DNA of 64,000 bases from CAZEHS01 sp964424355 (GCA_964424355.1 CAYRIO010000002.1:62001-126000); one strand, 5' to 3'; positions 18,127-26,401 are shown, counted from the stretch's first letter. Numbers and translations: made by a program. The notes: a model not told the origin generated them from the sequence alone.

Positions 18127-18970
18127 TAAGAGTCCGCTCCTCCGTGCTCTGCAGTACGTCTTTGCAGCCTTCATCACCGTGTTCACCCTGGGACCGTTTC
18201 TGTGGCTGTTCATTTCCAGCATCTCTTTTCAGAAAAACCTCACAACAACCCCGCTTCAGTTCATTCCTGCCGAAGTAACCTGGCAGCGCTATATAGATGT
18301 GTTCGCCAACCCGGATAATGCCATGGCCTACACCTTCCGCATCGCCATGCAGAACAGCCTGCTGGTTGCCCTGGCGGTGACCCTGCTCACGCTGGTGGCA
18401 GGGAGCCTGGCAGCCTATGCCTTCACACGGCTTCGGTTCCGGTTCCGGAAAAGCATGATCTACCTCTTCCTCTTCACGTATATGATTCCGCCCATCGTCA
18501 TTGTGATGCCCCTGTACATGATCATTCAGTCCCTGGGGCTCCTGGATTTAAAGCGGACCTTGGTCTTCCTGTATGCAGCCTCGGTGACCCCTTTTGTCAC
18601 CTGGGTCATGCAGAGTTATTTTGCCGGAGTCCCCAAATCTTTTGAGGAAGCGGCCGACATTGACGGCTGCAGCCGGATACAAACCCTGTGGTATGTGGTG
18701 GTTCCCATTGTCAGACCGGGACTCATCGCTACGGGGATCATGGCCTTCCTCATGGCCTGGGACGAATTCTTCATGTCCCTGATCTTCACGTCCTCATTGA
18801 ACGCCAAGACCATTTCGGTCGCCATCGCTGAATTCAGCGGTAAAAACGCTGTGGATTACGGCATGATCGCCACAGGTGGGATCATCGCCTCAATACCGCC
18901 ACTGATAATTGCCATCCTGTTCCAAAAATATCTGGTTCAGGGGATGATGGCAGGAGGGAGCAAGGAATAA
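18119..18970 (+). CDS. ABC sugar permease, MalG/UgpE-like
   Basis: 283 residues with about six membrane segments and the EAA loop FEEAADIDGCSRIQTLWYVV. It forms the membrane channel with the preceding permease. Its start overlaps the previous gene and its TAA overlaps the ATG of nagB, so the cluster is translationally coupled. Confidence 0.9.
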   Translation: MFNKSPLLRALQYVFAAFITVFTLGPFLWLFISSISFQKNLTTTPLQFIPAEVTWQRYIDVFANPDNAMAYTFRIAMQNSLLVALAVTLLTLVAGSLAAYAFTRLRFRFRKSMIYLFLFTYMIPPIVIVMPLYMIIQSLGLLDLKRTLVFLYAASVTPFVTWVMQSYFAGVPKSFEEAADIDGCSRIQTLWYVVVPIVRPGLIATGIMAFLMAWDEFFMSLIFTSSLNAKTISVAIAEFSGKNAVDYGMIATGGIIASIPPLIIAILFQKYLVQGMMAGGSKE

Positions 18971-19719
18971 TGATAAAGAGCCTTAAAAACTGCGGACTCA
19001 AGGTTTTACCGAACTATGAAGCGTTCTGCAAAGAAGCGGCAGCGGTGATAGCGGACCAAATTCGCAGGAAGCCGGATTCCGTCTTGGGGCTGGCCACTGG
19101 CAAAACCCCCATCGGGATTTATCGGGAACTGGTACGTCTGCATCAGACAGAGGGCCTGGATTTTTCCCAGGTGCACACCTTCAATCTGGATGAATATCTG
19201 GGGTTGGCAGCGGATCACCCCTTAAGCTATGGGGATTTCATGCAGAAGCATCTCTTCAGCCAGATCAATATCCCGGCAAGCCAAGTGCGGCTGTTGGATG
19301 GCTTGGCTGAGGACCCTGCGGAAGAATGCCGACGGTTCGATCAGGCGATTGCGGCTGCAGGGGGCGTCGATCTGATGCTGCTGGGCATCGGCCGCAACGG
19401 GCACATTGGATTCAATGAACCGGACAGCAGTCTGAACATGAGCAGCCATATCGCCCAGCTGGACCCAGATACCCGGCAGCTGTATGCCCCGGATTTCGGC
19501 TCCCTGGAAGCGGTTCCGAAGCAGGCCCTGGCCATGGGGGTCGGCGCTATTTTCAGCGCAAAGAAGGTGCTCCTGGCAGCCAACGGTCACAGTAAGAAAT
19601 CCGCGGTAGAGGGAATGCTGTCCGGAAGGATTGATACCATGCTGCCCGCAAGCCTGCTTCAACTCCATGGAAACCTGATGATCCTGCTGGATCAGGAAGC
19701 TGCACCTGCCGGCATTTAA
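18970..19719 (+). CDS. nagB: glucosamine-6-phosphate deaminase
   Basis: 249 residues. NagB converts glucosamine-6-phosphate to fructose-6-phosphate and ammonia in the cytosol. Seen: the phosphate-binding LGLATGKTP near residue 38, the catalytic Asp in FNLDEYLGL and the signature GIGRNGHIGFNEP near 138. Length matches short Gram-positive NagB proteins. Coupling to the ABC permeases by TAATG supports amino-sugar catabolism. No nagA deacetylase is present here. Confidence 0.93.
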   Translation: MIKSLKNCGLKVLPNYEAFCKEAAAVIADQIRRKPDSVLGLATGKTPIGIYRELVRLHQTEGLDFSQVHTFNLDEYLGLAADHPLSYGDFMQKHLFSQINIPASQVRLLDGLAEDPAEECRRFDQAIAAAGGVDLMLLGIGRNGHIGFNEPDSSLNMSSHIAQLDPDTRQLYAPDFGSLEAVPKQALAMGVGAIFSAKKVLLAANGHSKKSAVEGMLSGRIDTMLPASLLQLHGNLMILLDQEAAPAGI

Positions 19720-19750
19720 TGCAGAAGAAACACCCCCTGGATCTTATCCC

Positions 19751-19780
19751 TTGCCCTGGATTTTTAAAATTTGATATAAT
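19751..19780 (+). promoter_or_regulatory. promoter of the HD-domain gene
   Basis: TTGCCC (19751-19756) and a perfect TATAAT (19775-19780) are 18 bp apart, 33 bp upstream of the ATG. Confidence 0.65.
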
Positions 19781-19813
19781 GAATCATCACAATCATTCAG
19801 GGAGGGTTCACCC

Positions 19814-20392
19814 ATGGATTTAGACAGAAATAAGGCTTTAGCGCTTCTTCATAAACATGTGACATCCGAGCACATCATCCCCCATTCTTATGCAGTGGAA
19901 GCAGTCATGCGGAAGCTGGCTCAAAAATTCGATCCGGAGCATGAGGAGCTGTGGGCAATCACCGGCCTCCTGCACGATTTAGACAACAACCTGGTGGACT
20001 GGCAGACCGACAAGAGCCTTCACGGTCCCAAGGCGGTAGAGATCCTGAAGGCGGAGGGTTTTGGAGACGAAGCGATGTACCATGGAATTTTGGCCCACAA
20101 TCAGGCCACCGGAGCAAAGCGGGAATCCCTCTTGGATAAATGCATCTATGCCGCCGATCCGATAACGGGGTTCATCAACGCCATCGCCCTTGTCTACCCG
20201 GATAAGAATGTGAACAGTGTGAAGGTGAAATCCATCACGAAGCGGATGGACGAAACACGGTTCGCTGCGGGGGCTGATCGGGAGGCCATGCGGTCCATTG
20301 AGAAGCTGATGAAGTTCCCAGAATTTGCCGAGCTGGCGTTGAACGCCATGCAGGAGATCTCCGAAGAGCTGGGCTTCAAGAAGATCGGTTAA
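19814..20392 (+). CDS. HD-domain phosphohydrolase-like protein
   Basis: 192 residues. His and Asp of the HD fold appear as HSYAVEAVM (about residue 24), GLLHDLDNN (about 55) and a later AADPITGF. HD proteins of this small cytosolic type hydrolyse nucleotides or phosphate esters; substrate unknown. GGAGGG precedes the ATG. Its 3' end overlaps that of the integrase gene, which reads in from the right, by four bases only because the prophage integrated beside it. Confidence 0.8.
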   Translation: MDLDRNKALALLHKHVTSEHIIPHSYAVEAVMRKLAQKFDPEHEELWAITGLLHDLDNNLVDWQTDKSLHGPKAVEILKAEGFGDEAMYHGILAHNQATGAKRESLLDKCIYAADPITGFINAIALVYPDKNVNSVKVKSITKRMDETRFAAGADREAMRSIEKLMKFPEFAELALNAMQEISEELGFKKIG

Positions 20393-22002
20393 GAATTCCA
20401 CGGGAATGGACAACACAGCCCCTGGGCGCATATCGCTATGCTCCCAGGGGCTGAATGTTTTGGACACAATGAAAAAAACGCTCCGAAGATAATCTTCAGA
20501 ACGCCTTTTGGTGGAGACAGAGCGGGGCCAACAACGGACAAAACAGTGTGGACGTCTATGGAGCTTGCGTGCACGGTTATTCGCCGGACATAGATGCGTA
20601 TGAATCTGCGAAGTTCTTCCGGATCTACGATGTTGTCGAAGGAAAAGGATTCAATCATAGCTCTGGCAGCCAGAATATCCGGGGTGGATTTTGGAGCCGA
20701 TTCTGCGCTTTTAATTGTGGCCAGGGCGGTTATCTTTTGGTTTTCCAAATCGGTGAGCTTATCTATTAACGATGAGTGAAACATGCCTTTTGCCACGGCC
20801 ATGGTGATATTTGATATCTGGCCCTCAATATCCTGGAGGTTTGAACGTGCCGCATCGATTTCTTTTCGGGCAACGGATTCTCGGGAGTTGTACTGGATTT
20901 CTATTTCACCCAGGATCTCATTTACCCTGTCGGGGTTTATGACCTCATCGCGGATCCGTGAGAGTACCAGGTCCTCAAGGAAATCTGCTCTGATGTTCCG
21001 ATTACCGCACGGCTTCAAATGTTTTCTGCTGGAACAGATGTAATAGGCATAGGGGGTTTTTCCACGGGCGGAGGTTGTCCAATTGCCGCTCATAGGGAGC
21101 CCACATTCCCCACAGAACACAAGACCGGATAGAAGGTATATTCTCTTTGAAGTGGCCCTTCCGTGGAATGTGCGGTCAGCCATGCGCGCACGGACGGCTG
21201 CAAAGGTTTCGTCACTGATGATACGGGGCATGCCATCCGGAACTCTGATGATATCATTTTCACTTTTAGACTTGCGGTGCTGGCGCTGGCCATCGGCGTT
21301 TTTTGCGATTGATCGATTGTAGATGTACACACCGGTGTATTTTTCGTTTTTCAGGATATCATGGATGCTGTTTCGAGTGAAAGCCTTGCCGGACTTAGAC
21401 TGATAGCCCATATCGTGGAGCTTCTTAATGATGCTGGCATGGGAGCACTCTGTAGCCGCCATATCAAAAATAAGCCTGACGGCAACAGCTTCATGCTCAT
21501 TGATGATATAGGTTTTTTCGGGGGTAACACTATACCCCAGGGGCGGGATCCCACCGTTATGCTTACACTTGAGGGCGTTTTCCTTCTGCCCTTTTTTAAT
21601 TTCTCTGGCCAGGTTTTTAGAGTAATACTCAGCCATGCCTTCCAGGACGGACAGCAGGATTACGGATTCAGGGCTATCATCCATGGGCTCCAGGACGGAT
21701 ACCAGCTGCACGCTGTTCTTGCCAAGCTCTCGCCGGTAGAAAGCCGCATCGTACCTGTTTCGTGCAAACCGATCCAGCTTATGAACAACAGCGGCCTCAA
21801 ATTCTTTGTTGGCAGAGTCTTTGATCATATCCAGGAACCGCGGTCGATTATCATTGGTGGCGGTTTTGGCTTCGTCCACATAAGTGGCAACAATTTCATG
21901 ATTGCCTTTTTCAGCCCATTCCGTAATGGCGCGTACCTGGGCATCGATGCTTGCATCAGTCTGGTTGTCACTGCTGAAGCGGGCGTATATGGCAATTTTC
22001 AC
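20389..22002 (-). CDS. int: large serine recombinase, prophage integrase
   Basis: 537 residues in the lysogen. The N-terminal resolvase domain carries the catalytic Ser in YARFSSDNQTD (Ser9 or Ser10). A recombinase domain, a zinc ribbon (CGECGLP ... CSSRKHLKPCGNRN) and a coiled coil follow. It recombines attP with attB. GTG 22002 has AAGGAG ten bases upstream. The frame crosses attL at 20522-20509, so the last 39 residues after SPP are encoded by host DNA; in the excised circle the same frame would instead gain 18 phage-encoded residues and stop at TGA. Last gene of the leftward lysogeny operon. Confidence 0.92.
   Translation of the reverse strand: MKIAIYARFSSDNQTDASIDAQVRAITEWAEKGNHEIVATYVDEAKTATNDNRPRFLDMIKDSANKEFEAAVVHKLDRFARNRYDAAFYRRELGKNSVQLVSVLEPMDDSPESVILLSVLEGMAEYYSKNLAREIKKGQKENALKCKHNGGIPPLGYSVTPEKTYIINEHEAVAVRLIFDMAATECSHASIIKKLHDMGYQSKSGKAFTRNSIHDILKNEKYTGVYIYNRSIAKNADGQRQHRKSKSENDIIRVPDGMPRIISDETFAAVRARMADRTFHGRATSKRIYLLSGLVFCGECGLPMSGNWTTSARGKTPYAYYICSSRKHLKPCGNRNIRADFLEDLVLSRIRDEVINPDRVNEILGEIEIQYNSRESVARKEIDAARSNLQDIEGQISNITMAVAKGMFHSSLIDKLTDLENQKITALATIKSAESAPKSTPDILAARAMIESFSFDNIVDPEELRRFIRIYVRRITVHASSIDVHTVLSVVGPALSPPKGVLKIIFGAFFSLCPKHSAPGSIAICAQGLCCPFPWNS
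20416..20460 (+). terminator. terminator-like hairpin after the HD gene
   Basis: CAGCCCCTGGG and CCCAGGGGCTG form a perfect 11-bp stem with extra pairing inside (GCATA/TATGC), followed by a modest T-rich stretch. Confidence 0.65.
20472..20505 (-). terminator. original host terminator of the tRNA-Ala/tRNA-Val operon, displaced by the prophage
   Basis: On the minus strand an 11-bp stem with several G-U pairs around GAAG/CTTC is followed by seven T (20478-20472). The G-U pattern only works in the minus orientation. It begins three bases after the left copy of the tRNA 3' CCA, so before integration it directly followed tRNA-Ala. In the lysogen it lies inside the integrase reading frame, ahead of its stop codon. 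Confidence 0.75.
20509..20522. repeat. attL core
   Basis: TGGTGGAGACAGAG, identical to the right copy. It is the complement of the last 14 bases of tRNA-Ala including CCA. Flanks differ on both sides, which defines the core. Confidence 0.88.
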
Positions 22003-22026
22003 AGGGGTTCATCTCCTTGACACGGA

Positions 22027-22060
22027 CCACTCTCCAATAAGGGAGAGATGGTTTTTTATT
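22027..22060 (+). terminator. plus-strand hairpin terminator upstream of int
   Basis: CCACTCTCC and GGAGAG-A-TGG pair over nine bases with one bulge, followed by TTTTTTATT on the plus strand. No rightward gene precedes it, so it would stop antisense transcription coming across int. On the minus strand the same stem sits in the int leader. Confidence 0.5.
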
Positions 22061-22075
22061 TGCGAACTCCGGAAT

Positions 22076-22972
22076 CTATTGAATGTCATTGATTACAGGA
22101 TGGTTATTGGGACACTGCTGCTGCATTTGCTTCCCGAATGCATCAAATCTAACAATTTCACCGCATTCTAGGCACATCAGTCGTATTATTTCTGTGTTAC
22201 CAGGAGCTGGAGGGTACGCTTTATGCATCATTTCGATTAATTTTAAGCCATCAATAAGATTGATCCTGTTCTTTTCTGCATATTCATATGCTGTGCTTGC
22301 AAAGGAAGATGTAGTTATAAAGAAACCGGCTTTAGCACGTTCTTCGTAGATGGCAGCAAAAAACTTCTGTAAATGTGGTCGGCCAATTTTTTTAGATGGC
22401 TCATACCGCTTACATTCAATTAGATATTTTTCACCTTCTTTGAAAGCAATTCCATCCTTGCCTCTATCATTTGAATAGCTTGTCTGTTTAACCCGATATC
22501 CGAGCGCTCTGTACATTTTCATAATTTCATCTTCGAATTCGTATGGGGAGAGTGAATACAGGTTCTCAAGGCTTCTAAGTTTCCGGCGTTGGTGCGTCTG
22601 TTGTTCGTCTGAGTGCAGCATGCGTGCGCGATGCTCGATATCCAATTTGCGTCGATAATCATTGTAAACTCGCAGGCATTCCGGGCAAGCATTTTGGATT
22701 TCACCACCAGGGATACCATGGACACAGGGTTGAGTATTTTTCTTGTGTTTACGATAACGCATCGCCACATAAATAAGACCAACTTGAAGAACTACAGCGA
22801 TTGTGTAGTAACTCCATTCATCTGTTTTAATGACAATATAGGGCTTTATAATAGCGGGGATTGCTAATAATAACATGATAGCCCAAAACAGCATCATTAA
22901 AACGCCTGGTATATGAACCAGGAAATCTATCAATTGGATCACTTTTTTCTGTTTGTTATTAAACATCCTCAT
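22076..22972 (-). CDS. membrane-anchored Mrr-like restriction endonuclease-fold protein
   Basis: 298 residues. Two adjacent membrane segments (about 20-75) are followed by a Cys pair region (CVHG ... CPEC), a basic linker and an Mrr-type catalytic domain (about 165-270). Its PD-ExK signature is visible as DRGKDGIAF and YLIECKRY. A C-terminal CLECGE ... C stretch may bind zinc. Mrr-fold nucleases cut DNA; tethering one to the membrane suggests cleavage of incoming DNA, but this is inference. Start MRMFNN at 22972 follows AAAGGA. It lies in the lysogeny operon, where superinfection exclusion genes are common. Confidence 0.75.
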   Translation of the reverse strand: MRMFNNKQKKVIQLIDFLVHIPGVLMMLFWAIMLLLAIPAIIKPYIVIKTDEWSYYTIAVVLQVGLIYVAMRYRKHKKNTQPCVHGIPGGEIQNACPECLRVYNDYRRKLDIEHRARMLHSDEQQTHQRRKLRSLENLYSLSPYEFEDEIMKMYRALGYRVKQTSYSNDRGKDGIAFKEGEKYLIECKRYEPSKKIGRPHLQKFFAAIYEERAKAGFFITTSSFASTAYEYAEKNRINLIDGLKLIEMMHKAYPPAPGNTEIIRLMCLECGEIVRFDAFGKQMQQQCPNNHPVINDIQ

Positions 22973-23057
22973 TATCAGAATCCTTTCGCATAAACCAGAT
23001 ATGCGTCTATGCAAACAAATATCCTGGTTCGTGAAAAACTATATAGAAGAACCACCG

Positions 23058-23510
23058 TCATATTTTCTTCATAACTCCCAAGGGATCAAAATAGACAACA
23101 TGGCCACTAGGAGTCACTGTAAGCAACCCGTGCTTGCGTTTATAGTATTCAATTGACTCAGCAATAAATGCTTCTGTTATGTCTAAAAATTCGGCTATTT
23201 CAAAACGATTTCTGCATCCATGCTCAAAAGCATCTATAAATCTATCAACAGGCAGGAGTTTTTCATATGCCCACGCACGGGCCCGAAGCTCCTGTTTTTC
23301 GTTTTTGTGCTTTGCCTGATTAAGAATATCTCCGTAGCTGGTGAAGTGGTGACCGAGTTCTTCGGCCAAAATGCAGGTTTTAGCATGAGAAGCTATGTTT
23401 TTTTCGATGGCAATAGTTTTATCAGTGTATAGCCCTGAGAGCCCACAGGGAAGGGGGTATTCTACTACATGTATATCTTCATCCTCAGCGAGGGCGTAAA
23501 GTTCAATCAT
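23058..23510 (-). CDS. ImmA/IrrE family metallo-endopeptidase-like protein
   Basis: 150 residues. In phages and ICEs, ImmA-type proteases cleave the partner repressor to allow induction. The zinc motif here reads LAEELGHHFT, so the first His of HExxH is Glu; this variant also occurs in clostridial prophages, but activity is not assured. A second conserved region is RARAWAYEKLLP. It starts one base after the repressor's stop codon, which supports a repressor-protease pair. Confidence 0.82.
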   Translation of the reverse strand: MIELYALAEDEDIHVVEYPLPCGLSGLYTDKTIAIEKNIASHAKTCILAEELGHHFTSYGDILNQAKHKNEKQELRARAWAYEKLLPVDRFIDAFEHGCRNRFEIAEFLDITEAFIAESIEYYKRKHGLLTVTPSGHVVYFDPLGVMKKI

Positions 23511-23511
23511 T

Positions 23512-23829
23512 CTATTTCCTCTGTGATTTCAGAAATTTTGCAAATTCACGTACTTTTTCGCGCTCTTCCTCAGTGAGATCATTGTCGGAGTGGGCGGCGA
23601 TTGTAGTTATATTTATGGAGCCGTTCTTGTCATTAGTTCGACCAAGGAGATAGTCGACGGACACATCAAAGAAGTCTGCTATTTTAATTATCGTGTCATT
23701 ATTCGGTTCAAGGTCTCCGCGTTCATATTTAGAAATTGTTGAACTTGTCATGTTTAATATTTCTGCAAATCGCACCTGTGTTAGATCTCGGCTTTCTCTT
23801 AAATCTTTAAGTCTTTGATTAAATTCCAT
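23512..23829 (-). CDS. CI-like phage repressor (HTH XRE family)
   Basis: 105 residues. A helix-turn-helix of the XRE type covers about residues 5-60 (RFAEILNMTSSTISKYERG), followed by a short acidic/basic helical tail. ATG 23829 follows AGGAGG seven bases upstream. One operator dyad overlaps its start codon and further copies lie between it and the Cro-like gene, consistent with autoregulation and control of the lytic promoter. Confidence 0.88.
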   Translation of the reverse strand: MEFNQRLKDLRESRDLTQVRFAEILNMTSSTISKYERGDLEPNNDTIIKIADFFDVSVDYLLGRTNDKNGSINITTIAAHSDNDLTEEEREKVREFAKFLKSQRK

Positions 23830-23952
23830 TTTGGACACCTCCTATATAAATTATACGTCCAAAATGGACAGCCAAACAAATAATGTCCATAATAGAAAAA
23901 AACATTTGACATATTCCATAATGGACTATAGAATAAAATTATCCAAAGCGGA
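23825..23952. promoter_or_regulatory. array of five repressor operators between cI-like and cro-like genes
   Basis: The 11-bp dyad TCCA-N3-TGGA occurs at 23825-23835, 23858-23868 and 23915-23925 (perfect), and with one mismatch at 23886-23896 and 23942-23952. Intervals are 33, 28, 29 and 27 bp, close to multiples of a helical turn. Divergent promoters lie within this region. Confidence 0.75.
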
Positions 23953-23968
23953 CAAAAGGAGGTGCGAC

Positions 23969-24181
23969 ATGTACGAAAAACTTAAGAGCATAAGAATACA
24001 GAGAAATATTCCGGTTCCTGAGTTATGTGCTGTGATTGGCTTGAAAACCGAGTCTGCATACTACAAAAAAGAAACAGGGTCTATTCGGTGTTCGCTTATC
24101 GAAGCTAAAAAAATTGCGGATTACATTGGAATATCGATTGAAGATCTTTTTTTTGCAAACGAATTGTCCGAAATGGACTAA
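23969..24181 (+). CDS. Cro-like small HTH regulator
   Basis: 70 residues, almost entirely a helix-turn-helix (PVPELCAVIGLKTESAYYKK). It is the first rightward gene, preceded by AGGAGGTG. Its position opposite the CI-like repressor suggests a Cro or early activator role. A sixth operator-like dyad overlaps its stop codon. Confidence 0.75.
   Translation: MYEKLKSIRIQRNIPVPELCAVIGLKTESAYYKKETGSIRCSLIEAKKIADYIGISIEDLFFANELSEMD
24167..24177. promoter_or_regulatory. outlying sixth operator-like dyad
   Basis: TCCGAAATGGA differs from the TCCA-N3-TGGA dyad at one position. It lies at the 3' end of the Cro-like gene, just before the Rha-type gene. Confidence 0.45.
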
Positions 24182-24200
24182 TGCAAGGGAGGTAAATGTT

Positions 24201-24926
24201 ATGAATGATTTGATTCGGGTTGAGAATGGCGAAGTGAAAATTGATAGTCGCATGATAGCGGATCACTTCGGGAAAGAGCATAAAAATGTAATGCGGGATA
24301 TTCAAAATGAAATCGAAAGTCTGGAAAAATCCGGTTTATGTGATGCGCTCATTTTTGAGCCTATCCAATATTTGGACTCGATGAAACGAAAGCGGGAAGC
24401 TTTCGAAATGGGCGAAGAAGGCGCCATGCAATTAGCCGCCCGATACGATGCAGTATCCCGCCGCAAGCTAATCCTCAAAATCAAAGAGCTGAAGACCCAG
24501 ACTCAACAACGGGTTCCGCAAAGCCCAATGGAGTTCATAGCCATGATGGCCCAGCAGAGCCTTGAGCAAGAAAAGCAAATTCAAAAGGTTACTGGGGACG
24601 TGCAGACGATTAAGGATGCGATGCTGCCTGAAACAGACAACTGGCGGACCAATACCAATACGAAGATTAACCGGATTGTGATGGCCCGGGGCGGTGTGCG
24701 AAACGATCATATCGCAATACGTCGTGAGAGTTATGAAATGCTTGAGCGCACTGCAAAGGCTGATCTTGACCGGAGGCTTCAAGGATTACAGGACCGATTG
24801 AGACGGACAGGGGCGAAGGCATCTGCTATTAAAGCGGCAAGCAAGATGGACATTATTGAGAATGATCCGAAGCTTAGGGCGATTTACTCGGGCGTGATTG
24901 AGAAGATGGTTATCAAGTATTGCTAA
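24201..24926 (+). CDS. Rha-family phage regulatory protein/antirepressor
   Basis: 241 residues. The N-terminal Rha domain (about 8-95) is recognised by IADHFGKEHKNVMRDIQ and AFEMGEEGAMQLAARYD. A middle segment SPMEFIAMMAQQSLEQEKQI resembles the connector of phage antirepressors and leads to a helical C-terminal domain. Rha proteins are phage regulators whose exact targets vary. GGGAGG precedes ATG 24201. Confidence 0.82.
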   Translation: MNDLIRVENGEVKIDSRMIADHFGKEHKNVMRDIQNEIESLEKSGLCDALIFEPIQYLDSMKRKREAFEMGEEGAMQLAARYDAVSRRKLILKIKELKTQTQQRVPQSPMEFIAMMAQQSLEQEKQIQKVTGDVQTIKDAMLPETDNWRTNTNTKINRIVMARGGVRNDHIAIRRESYEMLERTAKADLDRRLQGLQDRLRRTGAKASAIKAASKMDIIENDPKLRAIYSGVIEKMVIKYC

Positions 24927-24954
24927 GGCCGAAGAGACGGCGTAGGAGGCCGGC

Positions 24955-25116
24955 ATGATAAAACACGAAACCTTCACCCGGGATGGAGACCTGATTACCA
25001 TAGAGTATTTGCCGGATGCACCGGAGCCTGATCATCGGGCAGCGGTAAAAATTTTGGCGAGTTTGATTATAAGGAAAATGGAAGCAGGCGGGATAGGGAG
25101 GGCTGAGCATGTATAA
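24955..25116 (+). CDS. hypothetical small phage protein
   Basis: 53 residues with no family I recognise. GTAGGAGG lies just upstream of the ATG. Its end overlaps the next gene by eight bases, in the style of the early-gene array. Confidence 0.55.
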   Translation: MIKHETFTRDGDLITIEYLPDAPEPDHRAAVKILASLIIRKMEAGGIGRAEHV

Positions 25117-25423
25117 AACAATCTACTTGTCTATAAATCAAGAATCCTTGCCTGGAATTGAAACGCGAGTCTATGATGGCAAGCTCGGTGTACATGCGGT
25201 AGTGCAGTTTGATATTGAAACACAGCTGCAGATCCGCAGCGATGCCCTGCGTGGCTTCATTGAAAAACTGGAAGCAGTAGAGGCTGAGATAAATGGAAAA
25301 GCCGCAGAACACATTGAACAGATCCGGTTTCATCGGCATGTTTCTGTGATGCCTGAGGGCGAGGATTTAACGGCGAACCAGCTGAAAGGGATCCTTCAAA
25401 GAAACGGCACGGTAATGCCATGA
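25109..25423 (+). CDS. hypothetical early phage protein
   Basis: 104 residues, not recognised. The middle is predicted helical (QLQIRSDALRGFIEKLEAVE). GGGAGGG precedes the ATG. The stop overlaps the next start by four bases. Confidence 0.65.
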   Translation: MYKTIYLSINQESLPGIETRVYDGKLGVHAVVQFDIETQLQIRSDALRGFIEKLEAVEAEINGKAAEHIEQIRFHRHVSVMPEGEDLTANQLKGILQRNGTVMP

Positions 25424-25638
25424 AAGACACTTATCATCGGAATCATTGGCAGAATGTTGTGCAGGGCGGTAATCGGCAAGCGGCCAAGCAAAAGGCGCAC
25501 CTGTGCATGGTGATGACAGAAGGGCTGATTTACGGCTATTCGGATCAGCTGACTGAAAAAGAACGCCGGGCTGCCCTGGATGCAAAGCGTACTTATGAGA
25601 GGATTGTGAACCGGCTGAGAAAGGACGGGGTTAAATGA
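25420..25638 (+). CDS. hypothetical early phage protein, basic
   Basis: 72 residues, rich in Lys and Arg, mostly helical, not recognised. ATGA overlaps link it to both neighbours. Confidence 0.6.
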   Translation: MKDTYHRNHWQNVVQGGNRQAAKQKAHLCMVMTEGLIYGYSDQLTEKERRAALDAKRTYERIVNRLRKDGVK

Positions 25639-25766
25639 AAAAAAGTAAACGATGGCAGGCAATGGCCCGTCAAGAAAAAGAGGCTATGGAGCTATGGGGC
25701 ACGGCAATGGCGATTATGACAGTGCTTGTGGCCGGGTTTGCGGTGGTATGGGGGTGGGTTAGATGA
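25635..25766 (+). CDS. small single-span membrane protein
   Basis: 43 residues: a basic N-terminus and one membrane segment near the C-terminus (AMAIMTVLVAGFAVVWGW). ATGA overlaps on both sides place it firmly in the array. It may work with the next protein, which also has a membrane anchor. Confidence 0.6.
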   Translation: MKKSKRWQAMARQEKEAMELWGTAMAIMTVLVAGFAVVWGWVR

Positions 25767-26383
25767 TGGGTGGATGGAGACTACTGACTCCGGATGAGCG
25801 CCGGGATATCCGCCAGAGAGACACCATTAAGATGATGGCGGCGCTGCTGATTGTGATGCTACTGGTGATTGGGTGGCAGGCCTGGAATCGGCATAAGGAT
25901 GCCAAGGTGATGATGGGCATGGACGCGCTGAATAAATCGGATGAGCTATGGATTACAAATCTGGTGGACCGGGTGGATGGTCTGGAGGTGAAACTGAATC
26001 AGGTTGAAATTGACGCGAAGAAGCCGGTGAGCAGAGGGGCCCAGATGCAGAGACTGCGGGTAGATGAACTGAGGGAGTTGGCCGGCACGGTGCATGCAGA
26101 GGCTCGGGGTGAAGGGCCATTGGGGAAGATGTTGGTGGCGAAGGTGGCGATTAACCGGTACCGGTGGAACCCCGGCATGACGATGCACGATGTTTTACAT
26201 AGACCGGATCAGTTTGCCACCGGCACGGTGTACACCGATGCGGATATGGATGCGGTATATTCGGCGCTGCGGGACAGCGATTATAACCACCTGGCCGGGT
26301 TTCATAATCCGGATACGGCGACCGATCCGGAAGCGAAAGAAAAGCAGATTCTGATTAAGGTAGGGCGGCACGAATTTTGGTAA
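25763..26383 (+). CDS. membrane-anchored SleB/CwlJ-like cell-wall hydrolase
   Basis: 206 residues. One membrane segment (about 24-41) and a short coiled region precede a hydrolase domain of the SleB/CwlJ type (about 115-206), recognised by AGTVHAEARGEGPLGKMLVA with the catalytic Glu. These enzymes cleave spore cortex peptidoglycan. Its place among early genes, far from the lysis genes, is unusual; a role in wall remodelling or exclusion is possible but unproven. Confidence 0.75.
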   Translation: MMGGWRLLTPDERRDIRQRDTIKMMAALLIVMLLVIGWQAWNRHKDAKVMMGMDALNKSDELWITNLVDRVDGLEVKLNQVEIDAKKPVSRGAQMQRLRVDELRELAGTVHAEARGEGPLGKMLVAKVAINRYRWNPGMTMHDVLHRPDQFATGTVYTDADMDAVYSALRDSDYNHLAGFHNPDTATDPEAKEKQILIKVGRHEFW

Positions 26384-26401
26384 TCAAGGGGGAAATGATT
26401 G

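Noticed and set aside
20389..20508. The last 39 integrase residues as a functional domain
   Set aside because: They are encoded by host terminator DNA and are created by integration; they match no integrase domain.
22993..23039. Inverted repeat AACCAGATAT ... ATATCCTGGTT between the ImmA-like and Mrr-like genes
   Set aside because: Imperfect arms, 26-base spacer and no T-tract; no function supportable.
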